Assembly: GCA_905339235.1 (NCBI GenBank)
Contig: CAJPFG010000026.1
Location: 62,001 to 126,000 of the forward strand
DNA from: Phycisphaerales bacterium
GTDB taxonomy: Bacteria; Planctomycetota; Phycisphaerae; Phycisphaerales; UBA1924
Reading direction: 5' to 3'
DNA length: 64,000 nucleotides
Shown: piece by piece, positions 8,121 through 17,200 of the stretch
Numbering within the stretch: position 1 is the first letter of the stretch
Layout of the letters: every line of letters starts with the position of its first letter
Translations under genes and position numbers: made by a program
Notes under the pieces: generated by a model
Database searches by the model: none
What the model was told of the DNA's origin: nothing
What the model saw: only the letters and a program-made list of their open reading frames with translations

Positions 8121-10457
8121 ATGACAGATTCTCCGATGTCGGTTCGGGAGCGGGTAGACAACGCCTGGCGTGCGGTTGCGATGGCATGCGCTCTGTTGAA
8201 GCGGGTTGGCGGCGCCGCTGGGCTGCGCGTCGTGTTCTGCTGCGTGGCGACCATCGCGCTGTCGGGGCAGGCGTTCGCTCAGCCGACGTGCCCCGTTCCT
8301 TCCTCGGGCTACCTGCTCCAACTCGGCGGCGGTAACTGCTCCGGTGCTTGCCGCGGCACCTGCGACACATCCGGCTTCTCGGGCGCCGCCCCCCTTGTGG
8401 TCGAGCCGCGCACGTGCACGAGCCCCACCAATTCGGGGGAGGATGTCTTCCGGTTCGACGGGGGGTTCGCGCGCCCCGGAGAGCTCTTCGTCTCGAGTTC
8501 GGCCACCGCGAGCAACGAGCCTGGGATCCCTGTGGCCAACGGCGCGTGCGCCGCGATGCACTTCACGGACGTGATCTTTACGGGGCCGGCCGGGGCCACC
8601 AGCGTTGAGGTCACCATTGAGGTGGAGATCAACGCGCTCTTTGCCGGAGGCTATGCCCAGAACTGGTCCGCCCTCCTGGGGCTCGGGAGGCGTTCGATGC
8701 TCGCCGCGGGAAACACGTCCGAGCAGCGGTGGGTCAGTTATACGGCGACGATCTCGCTCAATGGCGGCACCCCGGTTAGCCAGAGTGCGCCGCAGTCCCT
8801 CCGAGCAGTGATCTCCACCCAGGAGTATGCGTGGGCCAATGACACCGTGTCAGGGCAAGCCAGCCTCACCATGGCCCAGGGGTGTGCGGGCGGTGTCTTC
8901 AGATTCTCGCTGCCCGGCTGTTCGGCCAGTTCGGTCAGCGCCGGCATCGTCGCGAATCGGTTCCCTTCCGACCCACCCGTGATCATGCTCAACGGACCGG
9001 ACGTGGTTGTGCTTCCGAAGTGCCACGGCGTGGTGGCTCCGTACGTCGAGGGGGTGCTCGCGGCCGATGACTGCGACGGTCCGGTGCCGGTCACGGTGGC
9101 GGGCGATGTAGGCTCCGAGCCGGGGCTGTACATGATCACCTACAACGCGGTGGATTCGGAGGGGAACGCCGCCACGCCGGCGACCCGGGCTGTGTTCGTG
9201 GTGGACACCACGCCGGTCGCGGAGGCCGGCGGAGACAGGACCGTGAACGAACTCGATCCCGTGATCCTGGACGGCTCGGCCAGCCACGATCCGCAGGATG
9301 AACCGCTGCAGTACGCCTGGACACAGATCGCGGGGGACCCGGTGGCGCTCGACGTCACCGACCCCGTCCACCCGACCTTCGTCGCGCCGCAGGTGGCCAG
9401 CGGCGGCGCCACGCTCACGTTCCGGTTGGTCGTGAACGATGGCGGGTGCTCGGGCGAGCCGGACATCGTCAACGTGACCGTTGCGCACATCAACCACGCA
9501 CCGGTGGCGCTTGCCGGTGACGACCAGTTTGTCGCCGAGGCCAGCCCGGTTGCTCTCGACGCCTCCAGCAGCTACGACCAGGACGACGACGTCCTCGCTT
9601 ATAACTGGACGCAGATGGAGGGCGCCGCGGTCACGCTCGACCTGACCGATCCCATCCGACCGGCCTTCACGGCGCCGCTGGTTGGGCCCGCGGGCGAGAC
9701 ACTGACCTTCGGCCTGGTGATCAGCGACGGGCTGGACATCGGCGTGGACATCGTCACCGTCTTCGTCGAGAGCGTCAACCACACCCCCATCGCCGACGCA
9801 GGAGCCGACCAGACGCTCCTGGAAGGGACCACCGTTTCGATCAACGGCATGGGCAGCAGCGATCCCGACAGCGATCTGCTGACGTACTCCTGGCAACAGA
9901 TTGCCGGTCCGGCGGCGATGCTCTCCAACCCCGCCGACCCCTCACCCACGTTCACAGCGCCACCCGTGCCGCTGGCCGGCGCGACACTGGTCTTCCGCCT
10001 CACCGTCAACGACGGCTTGGGCGGGGCGGCCCAGGACGACGTGCAGATCACGGTGCAGTCGGCCAACACACCGCCGGACTGCTCACTGGCCCGGCCCAGC
10101 GTGGCGCAGCTCTGGCCGCCCAACCACAAGATGGTGCCGGTGAGCATCCTCGGCGTCACCGACCCCGAGAACGCCAACGTCGCAATCGTGATCACCGGCG
10201 TCACTCAGGACGAGCCCATCGGCGGGCTGGGTGACGGGGACACGGCGCCCGACGCCGTGGTCCAGGGGAGCACCGTGCTCCTTCGTGCCGAGCGTGCCAG
10301 CGGCCGCAACGGGCGCGTCTACCGCGTCAGTTTCCTTGCCGATGACGGCGCGGGCGGGATATGCACGGGCATGGTGCGAGTCTGCGTGCCCCAAAGCATG
10401 GGCCGTGGCGCCACCTGCATCGAAGATGCCGAGGTGCATGATTCCATCGGCCAGTAA
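8121..10457 (+). CDS. Exported PKD/Ig-like repeat protein
   Basis: 778 residues. A positively charged leader and hydrophobic segment (LRVVFCCVATIALSGQAFA, near residues 36-54) form a long signal peptide. A Cys-rich head (CPVPSSGYLLQLGGGNCSG) of about 260 residues follows. Then come three PKD/K319-type beta-sandwich domains, each with an ADAGxDQ-like opening and a YxWxQ strand (YAWTQIAG, YNWTQMEG, YSWQQIAG). A C-terminal module (QLWPPNHKMVPVSILGVTD to VCVPQ) accompanies PKD repeats in many bacterial surface proteins. AAGGGGG precedes the ATG. It is divergent from the copy A sigma fragment, in the position the giant protein holds in the intact module, and is followed by a strong terminator. A surface-exposed role is inferred. 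Confidence 0.85.
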   Translation: MTDSPMSVRERVDNAWRAVAMACALLKRVGGAAGLRVVFCCVATIALSGQAFAQPTCPVPSSGYLLQLGGGNCSGACRGTCDTSGFSGAAPLVVEPRTCTSPTNSGEDVFRFDGGFARPGELFVSSSATASNEPGIPVANGACAAMHFTDVIFTGPAGATSVEVTIEVEINALFAGGYAQNWSALLGLGRRSMLAAGNTSEQRWVSYTATISLNGGTPVSQSAPQSLRAVISTQEYAWANDTVSGQASLTMAQGCAGGVFRFSLPGCSASSVSAGIVANRFPSDPPVIMLNGPDVVVLPKCHGVVAPYVEGVLAADDCDGPVPVTVAGDVGSEPGLYMITYNAVDSEGNAATPATRAVFVVDTTPVAEAGGDRTVNELDPVILDGSASHDPQDEPLQYAWTQIAGDPVALDVTDPVHPTFVAPQVASGGATLTFRLVVNDGGCSGEPDIVNVTVAHINHAPVALAGDDQFVAEASPVALDASSSYDQDDDVLAYNWTQMEGAAVTLDLTDPIRPAFTAPLVGPAGETLTFGLVISDGLDIGVDIVTVFVESVNHTPIADAGADQTLLEGTTVSINGMGSSDPDSDLLTYSWQQIAGPAAMLSNPADPSPTFTAPPVPLAGATLVFRLTVNDGLGGAAQDDVQITVQSANTPPDCSLARPSVAQLWPPNHKMVPVSILGVTDPENANVAIVITGVTQDEPIGGLGDGDTAPDAVVQGSTVLLRAERASGRNGRVYRVSFLADDGAGGICTGMVRVCVPQSMGRGATCIEDAEVHDSIGQ

Positions 10458-10476
10458 GAGCGCGCATCACACTCCC

Positions 10477-10513
10477 GCGGCGGCGCGACCGAGGGGCGCG
10501 CCGCCGCTTTCTT
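10477..10513 (+). terminator. Rho-independent terminator after the PKD-protein gene
   Basis: A perfect 11-bp GC stem (10477-10487 with 10497-10507), 9-nt loop, then TTTCTT. Confidence 0.85.
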
Positions 10514-10540
10514 GCGCACCGGACCGCCGGCCGGAGATCG

Positions 10541-10582
10541 TCGCGGACCTCGAGGAAGGGGGCGGCGAGGTCTTGGTCGAGG
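10541..10582 (-). pseudogene. Short ECF sigma 5' remnant (copy B)
   Basis: On the minus strand these ~42 bp read ASTKTS, then PFLEVRD after a small indel, parallel to the N-termini of the sigma factor at 13347-13946 and of copy A. The plus-strand nucleotides align with 13894-13935. Short and indel-containing, so the call is tentative. It abuts a remnant of the giant surface-protein gene. Confidence 0.5.
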
Positions 10583-10593
10583 CGCGGGCCGAG

Positions 10594-10690
10594 CGCTTTC
10601 CCTTGCTGGAACGCACTCGTTCTCGCCCGGCGCCGACATCTCCGGCGCCGGCAACCTAGCACCGGCGGGGACAACGCCAAGTTCGCCTGA
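10594..10690 (+). pseudogene. 3' remnant of a giant surface-protein gene (copy B)
   Basis: The run CTGGAACGCACTCGTTCTCG through CGACATCTCCGGCGCCGGCA matches the 3' portion of the giant gene near 22475-22550. Then, after a deletion, AAGTTCGCCTGAACAAGACC matches its stop-codon region (23048-23067). About 500 bp present in the intact gene are missing between the two blocks. Confidence 0.75.
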
Positions 10691-10843
10691 ACAAGACCGG
10701 CAGCAGCGTCGAGAATCCCGTGGCGAGTGACCGTGCGCAACCAATCCGAGCCCGGCGAGGGCACTTGGGTGCCGCGTATCCACCGAGTGCTCACACCGTC
10801 TCCCTCACCGCCCGCTTCCGGATCTGCTCCGGATGCCGCGCGT
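10691..10843 (-). pseudogene. Intergenic and 3' remnant of a PilT-type gene (copy B)
   Basis: This stretch aligns with 23060-23212. It includes the complement of the last 17 codons of the PilT gene (HARHPEQIRKRAVRETV plus stop, 10791-10843), after which similarity ends. With the two preceding fragments it shows that a sigma/giant-protein/PilT block once stood here and collapsed by internal deletions. Confidence 0.8.
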
Positions 10844-10957
10844 GGATGTTGTCGGCAGTTTCTGGCGAGAGCATACCTAAGGGCTTGCCGGCCGAGGCGT
10901 AGGAATTGAGCGGGTGAGCGATGGCGCGCGTGCGGGCACGCGCTGGGGTCGCGAGCG

Positions 10958-13354
10958 CTACCGATCCGGAGACTGGTCGAGAGTCACCGCCTCGTCGGGC
11001 TGCGGGGGCTCGGTGAGCGGCTTCGCGGCCCCCTCGACAAGCCACGCCAGCGGCCCCAGCGAGTCCGCCAGGCGCTGATCGACCAGCCACCCGTTGGCGG
11101 CAAGCGCCAGTTCACAGCGCTTGACGTCAGCCTCGACCTTTGCGTGATCGGGCTCGGTGCACGTTCCCAGCGAGACGGCGAGCGCGAGGTTGCGTCGACC
11201 GTCATCTGCCGCGCCCGCGCCCAGGTAGGCCGCGGCGAGCCTGAGCCGATGGCACGCCAGGCGTTTGGAGTCCTTTCCGTATGCCGTCTCGTGCCGCGCG
11301 TGAGCCTGCTCGAGGCGTTGCGCGGCTTCGGCGAAGCGTCCCAAGTGCGACAGGGCCTCGGCGTGAGTGAGCAGGGCCTCCTGTGTTCGGATGTGCATCG
11401 AGCCGTTGCTCCTCAATCGAACCTTGACCGCAGCATCGGCCAGTCTTTCCGCCTCCTCGGCCTTGCCCTCGTTCAGCAGCAGACTCGCCAAATGCACTCG
11501 AAGGCGGGTCGTGTCCAAACTTCCTTCGCGGCCGGCGGCCTTCAACTCGGCCAACGTCTCGGCCAGATGCAGGCTCGCCTCATGAGGCTGCCCCAACGCC
11601 ATCTCAAAGAAACTGAGATGCTCCAACGCGCCGGCGCGAAGAGAATGATCCTCGCCCGCTTCCGCCAGAATCTGCGAGAGAGTGGCTCTCGCGCTCTTGA
11701 GATCTCCGGAGAAAAAATGGGTGGCGTAGATCAGTGTTTGCGCCCGGAAGCGTAGCGCGGGGTCCTTCGTGTCCATCGCCAATGCCGCCTCGTCCAACGC
11801 TTCGCTGAATCGACCGAGCCTTTTGAGCAAGTCGCCACGATCCACGTGCAGCCCCGAACGTGTTGCATCGTCCAGCACGTCGAGTTCCGCGGCCGCGGTG
11901 ATCGCGGATGTAGCGTGCGCGAGGGCATCTTCAAGCCGGCCGGCCGACGTTGCGACCTGTCCGCACAGCACATAGAACTGGAGCCGACCCGCCGGGTCCT
12001 TCGGTTCCGTGAGCCTGGCGAGTTCCGGGTCGATGATGCCGAACAGTTCCTTGCGGGTGAGAGTCGCCACGCGGCTGGCCCTCGTGGCGATCCGCGTCAC
12101 GATGTTTCCGATCGCCCGGGTCATCTCGCGCTGGGACTCGGCCTGAGCGTCGGCGCGGGCTCGATCGGCATCGGCCGCGCCTCGTGCCAGCGCCTCTCGC
12201 TCGACCGCACGAACGAGGTCGCTGTTTTGTCGCGAGACACGGATCGTCTGGGCGACGGATACTCCGGTCAGCACAAGAATTACCGCGGCCGCGGCGCACG
12301 CCGAGGCACACGCCCCGCGGTGCTTGCGGACGAACTTGGCGACCACATACGCTGTGCTGGGCGGATGGGCCAAGACCGGCTCGCCCTTGAGGAAGAGGCG
12401 CAGGTCCGTCGCGAGCGCATCAACGGTCTGGTACCGCTGCGCCGGATCGGGGTTCATGGCTTTGAGCACGACCCAATCCAACTCCCGCGGCAGCGACGGG
12501 CACACCGCCGACGGCCGGCGCACCTGCCCGCCCCGCACGGCGTTGATCAACGCCGACAGCCCAAGGTCCCGCGGGAAGGGCTCCGATCCCGCGAGAATCC
12601 GGTACAGCAGCACGCCCAGGCTGTACACGTCCGTCCGCGTGTCGGTTTCCGAGCCTTCCAGTTGCTCCGGTGAAGCGTACGACGGGGTGCCCGCGAAGCC
12701 GGTCATTGTTGCGCCCGCCCCGGATTGCAGGTCATCAACCAACCGGGCGATCCCGAAGTCGAGCACACGGGGAACGCCGGCCTCATCGACCAGCACGTTG
12801 GAGGGCTTGAGGTCGCGGTGAATGACGCCGCGCTGGTGGGCGTGCGACACCGCCTCGCACACGAGCACGAAGGCGCCGAGCACCTCCGAACGAGGGCGCC
12901 GGCCGGACTCCGGCGGCCCCGCATCCGACCACTCATCGATGGGGTTCCCCGTGATGTGCTCCATCAGGAGAATCGGCGATCCGTCAACGATCTCCGCACC
13001 GTGCACCGTAACAACGGATGGGTGGTTGAGCCGGACGAGAGCCCGCGTTTCCTGCTCGAAGCGATCCCGCTTGCCGGGCTTCAGCGCCGGGGTGGGAAAG
13101 CACTTGATGGCGACCGGTCGCCTTGTCCCCGGCTGCACGGCCTTGTACACGACACCCTGGCCGCCACGCCCGATCTCCTCAAGGAGTTCGTACGGGCCAA
13201 GGCGGCCGGGGCAGGGCGCGGGCCGCTGGGACTCGCGGGCACGCGAGATCCAGTCGCTGGGCGTGTCGAGGCCGAACGCGGCCTCGAGCGCCGGATCGTC
13301 AAAGCCGACCGGCGCCTCTTCCGCCCCGTTTCGTTCTGGCATCGGCCTATCCAT
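10958..13354 (-). CDS. Membrane-bound Ser/Thr protein kinase with TPR sensor region
   Basis: 798 residues. The Hanks-type kinase domain (about 53-325) has all key motifs: glycine loop IGRGGQGVVY (61-70), Lys84, HRD 179-181 followed by LKPSN, DFG 199-201 and PSYASPEQLEG. A transmembrane segment spans about 348-368 (ACAAAAVILVLTGVSVA). The remaining 430 residues are helical TPR-like repeats (EALDEAALAMDTKDPALRFR, HEASLHLAETLAELKAAGRE), typical of planctomycete kinases. The ATG overlaps the 3' end of the ECF sigma gene by 8 nt, so the two are translationally coupled. The pair probably works as a signalling unit in which the kinase governs the sigma factor. Likely target is the divergent giant surface-protein gene; this is inference. 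Confidence 0.93.
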   Translation of the reverse strand: MDRPMPERNGAEEAPVGFDDPALEAAFGLDTPSDWISRARESQRPAPCPGRLGPYELLEEIGRGGQGVVYKAVQPGTRRPVAIKCFPTPALKPGKRDRFEQETRALVRLNHPSVVTVHGAEIVDGSPILLMEHITGNPIDEWSDAGPPESGRRPRSEVLGAFVLVCEAVSHAHQRGVIHRDLKPSNVLVDEAGVPRVLDFGIARLVDDLQSGAGATMTGFAGTPSYASPEQLEGSETDTRTDVYSLGVLLYRILAGSEPFPRDLGLSALINAVRGGQVRRPSAVCPSLPRELDWVVLKAMNPDPAQRYQTVDALATDLRLFLKGEPVLAHPPSTAYVVAKFVRKHRGACASACAAAAVILVLTGVSVAQTIRVSRQNSDLVRAVEREALARGAADADRARADAQAESQREMTRAIGNIVTRIATRASRVATLTRKELFGIIDPELARLTEPKDPAGRLQFYVLCGQVATSAGRLEDALAHATSAITAAAELDVLDDATRSGLHVDRGDLLKRLGRFSEALDEAALAMDTKDPALRFRAQTLIYATHFFSGDLKSARATLSQILAEAGEDHSLRAGALEHLSFFEMALGQPHEASLHLAETLAELKAAGREGSLDTTRLRVHLASLLLNEGKAEEAERLADAAVKVRLRSNGSMHIRTQEALLTHAEALSHLGRFAEAAQRLEQAHARHETAYGKDSKRLACHRLRLAAAYLGAGAADDGRRNLALAVSLGTCTEPDHAKVEADVKRCELALAANGWLVDQRLADSLGPLAWLVEGAAKPLTEPPQPDEAVTLDQSPDR

Positions 13355-13946
13355 GGGTGCTGTCTTCTTCCTGGACCTGCCGGGCGATCTGATCCTTCAA
13401 ATAGCTCCGCATGCGCTGCTGCACCTTGTACACCGCCTGCTCGCTCAGGCCGACCGCCGCCGCAATCTCCGACACCGACGCCCCGGCCAATGTCGCCTCC
13501 AGAACCGCGACGCTGCTCTCATCCACCCGCTCCCGAACCGCTGCGAGCGCCATCCGATAGTGGTGATTCATCCACTCGCGGTCGAAAACCGCCGCCTCGG
13601 TGCCCGCCGAGACCAAGCCATCCTGAGAGACTACCGACAATCCGGCCACGTTTGGACGCGCGGCCCGGTCGCTCAGCCCCGAACGCACGCACCGGAAGAG
13701 ATAATCGCGGAAGCGACCCCTCGCCGGGTCGTATTCGAAGTTCTTGAGACCGGAAAGGAGTTTGGAGAAGACGCTCTGGATGATGTCTTCCGAATCCGCA
13801 TGCTGAACACCCAGCGAACGGCAGAAGCGGAGCAGCATCTCGCGGTACCGGCCCTCGAACGCCATCCACGCCTCAACGTTGCCGCTGTCGCGGACTTCCA
13901 CGAGCAGGGCGGCGCTGGTTTTGGTCGAAGATGCCTGCACATCCAC
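13347..13946 (-). CDS. ECF-type RNA polymerase sigma factor
   Basis: 199 residues. Region 2 lies at about 28-95 (FEGRYREMLLRFCRSLGVQH, ADSEDIIQSVFSKLL) and region 4 at about 135-190 with the HTH SVSEIAAAVGLSEQAVYKVQ. It resembles the planctomycete ECF groups encoded next to Ser/Thr kinases rather than next to a classical anti-sigma factor. It overlaps the kinase gene by 8 nt. The ATG at 13946 was kept; the ribosome-binding site is weak. The upstream motif at 14003-14020 is shared with the decayed copy A. It probably recognises promoters for surface genes nearby. Confidence 0.92.
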   Translation of the reverse strand: MDVQASSTKTSAALLVEVRDSGNVEAWMAFEGRYREMLLRFCRSLGVQHADSEDIIQSVFSKLLSGLKNFEYDPARGRFRDYLFRCVRSGLSDRAARPNVAGLSVVSQDGLVSAGTEAAVFDREWMNHHYRMALAAVRERVDESSVAVLEATLAGASVSEIAAAVGLSEQAVYKVQQRMRSYLKDQIARQVQEEDSTHG

Positions 13947-14002
13947 CCCGGGGGACTCTGCGCGGGTCCCCGGTTCGCAGCCACGCTTCGAATGGTGCGG
14001 GG

Positions 14003-14020
14003 ATCGGTGTCCAATATACC
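14003..14020 (-). promoter_or_regulatory. Conserved motif upstream of the ECF sigma-kinase operon
   Basis: Identical 18 nt to 7986-8003, read leftward as GGTATATTGGACACCGAT. TATATT is a good -10 candidate. It lies in the 270-bp space between the divergent sigma-kinase operon and the giant gene, so it could also influence the giant gene. Confidence 0.5.
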
Positions 14021-14215
14021 ACGGACCTCCGGTATGCCTAGTGGTTGCGACGCCCGCCCACCGCGCGGCACGGCTATCGCCGCCTGCGGGGTGTTTCCGG
14101 GAGTCTTGACCACGGGGTCGTTTGAATTACTCCCTTGTTAGTCCTGTTTCATGGGGGGGTCGCGGCCCTCCGACGGCGGCGCGCCTTCGGGTCCGAGCGC
14201 GCAGAGGAGACGAAA

Positions 14216-17200
14216 ATGTCGAAGGTCACGTCGCTGTTCCGAGGTCTGGTGCGGGATCTTGTCGCGCGCGCGGGGGAAACGCGGCGACCCCGCCGCGATC
14301 GCGCCGGCACGTCGTCTCGGTCGCACTTCGAGCCTCTGGAATCGCGGCAACTGCTCTCGACGATCATCTTCGAAGGCGGGCCGTTTCATCTGGGCAACGA
14401 CTTCAATGACCCGGCAAACTGGGTCGGCGGTGTGCTGCCCGGGCCGCTCGATGATGCCATCATCCCGAACTTCCCCTTCGCGAGCACGATCCGGGTTACT
14501 TCAAGCATCACGGTCAACTCGATCACCGCGAACGAGCGAGTCAAGCTCGAGGCAGGAGTGCTCGAGCTGAACACGACAAGCGAGTTCCGAGACGGGTTCG
14601 ACCTCGACTCAGGGGCCTTATGGGGTAGCGGCGATGTTCACCTGTTCGGCACATCCCGCTGGTTAGCGACAACGCCCAGTGGTGACGGACGGTTAATCGT
14701 GACCGCAGGGGCGATCCTTAATCTCGACGATAATCCTTCCGCCAGCCGTGAACTGCGCCGCAATTTGGACAACTTCGGGAGCATCACGTGGAACGCCTCG
14801 GATTTCAGCGTGCTGGGGATCGTGATCGGCTCAACAGTTACAAACGCCCCAGGCGCCACATTCACCGTTGTGCAGAGCAACGCGCTCGCTTTCAGCAGGA
14901 TGGAGGCTCCCGCCACCCACACCTCGGGAAGCGCAGCATTCATCAACTCTGGAACGTTCACAAAGCAGGGGTCCGGCGACTTGATTGTTAGATCCAACAT
15001 AGGCTTAAATACTTCCCTTCTATCGTTAGATTTTTCCGGCCAAGTACTCATCAGTGGCGGCGAGGTGGTATTCGAAGATGTTGTCGGCCCATTTGCCGGG
15101 TTGATCAACATCCCAACGAGCACCGCAGGCGTGGTCTTCTCGAGCAGCCTGGCATTTCAGACCGGGTTCGGTCTGACTGGTATCGGGAGCGCTGTCTTCT
15201 CAGCCGGTCACACACACACCTTTGCCGCCGACGCATCGCTCTCCCTGCCGGACATCGAGTTCAACGGGCTCATCACCGGAGGGGGAAACGTGACCATCGC
15301 CGGTGCCGCCGTATGGCGCGATGGCACCATGGCCGGTCCCGGTACGACCACAATCGCTCTGGACGGATCCCTGACTTTCTTTGACAGCATTTCTCTGGGG
15401 ACCCACCTCGTGCTGGACCGTCGCCTGGACAACTTCGGGTCCTTGTTCTGGGGCACGGGGCAGTATCTCGACATCGTTGATGGTACCGTCCTCACAAACA
15501 AGTTCGGCGCGACCTTCACGATCAGCCCCGCACTCGGCAATATCTTCTATGTCAACGGCCTGCCAGGTCCTGGCAACGGCCGGCTCTTGAATGAGGGAAA
15601 CCTCCTTGTCACCACGGGCGGGACGGTCGCGGTCGTGAACCAATCCGGCAACCTGGAGTTCAGCAATCCCGGCTCTGTCCTGCTCACCGATACGACGCTT
15701 GAGTTGACAGTCGCGCCCCTGCAGGTCTCCAGTGGCACCCTGACCGGCGGTGCTTGGGCTGTCGCGGGCTCTGGCGCCCTTGACCTTCCCGCGGGGGTAT
15801 CGATAACCACGCTGGCCTCCGGCGCGGCCGTAACGCTGGATGGACCATCGGCGTCCTTCTCCGCCATCAGCGGCCTGGCGACAAACAACGGTACGCTGAG
15901 GTTGATCGACCGTGCCCATGTGTTCACAACGAGCGTACTGAACCAAGGTACCATCGATATCGCGGCTGGAGCGACATTGGAGTTCCAGGCTCCTGCGAGC
16001 CACGGCATCGGATCGGTCATTTCGGGGAATGGGACGCTGATCCTCGGCAGCGTCATGCACACCATTTCGGGATCAACTATCTGGTCGGTTTCTCAAGTTG
16101 AAGCGCCACAGGAGATCTCCGGGCCCGGTGATCTCAGTGTCGGCGGCGAGTTCCACTGGAACGGCGGCACGCTCACCGGGTCCGGGCTGATCTCATTTGC
16201 CGCGGGCGCGACGGTTGACTACACGAGCGGCTCGCTGACCCGTCGGCTCCAGAACTCAGGTACGTTGCACATCGGAAGTGGCGCCACGCTGACCACCGAC
16301 CAGAGCTTCGACAACTTCGGGACAATTCAGATCGACGCGGGTGCGGCCTTGCAGTACGGCTCGGGCTCGTCGGCCACTCACGGGGAAGGTTCGTCGATCA
16401 CCGGGGCGGGCATCCTAGCGCTGGGCCCGGTGATCCACACCATTACAGGTGCGACCACATGGTCGGTCCCCTCCGTGCCCGTCCCATCCGGCACAACCAT
16501 CACCGGCTTCGGCGATCTGACAATCACCGGAACGTTCGACTGGGCCGGCTCCACGGGCGGGAACCTCACGGGCACGGGCCGGACAATCCTGGCCGCGGGC
16601 GGCCCTGACTTCACCATGGCCGGCGGGATCTTCGACCTGCAACGCACGCTCCGAGTGGACCGGAGGTGGCTGTTCTTCAGCGCAACAATCACCGGTCCGG
16701 CCGATCTGCACATCAACGGGGCGTTCACCTGGTTCACCAGTGGCGTGCAAGCCGGTACAGGTCTCACCACCTTCGGACAACCCGGCGCGGGCGGGTCGAT
16801 TACCTTTACCGGCGCGGTCCAGTCGGACCGGAACTTGGTGTTCAATCGGCCCACCACGATCTCGGGAGGATCCCTGCTCGGTGCCGGGGATTTCACGTTC
16901 GGTGCGGGCCTGACTTGGACGTCCGGAACCCTCGGCGGCACGGGCATTGCGACCGTCAACGGTCCCGCCACGATTTCCGACGGAACGTGCACGGGCGATC
17001 GCAACATCACCTTCAACGACCCGATCACCCTGACGAGCGGGACCCTCACCGGCTCCGGCGACCTGACCTTTGCTGGCGGTCTGACCTGGAGCGGCGGGAC
17101 GCTCGCCGGCACAGGCCAGGCAATCATCCCGTTCGGGAAGGTGCTGGACCGGACCGGCGGCGATCTCTCGCGTGATATGCACAACTTTGGCACCTTCAAC

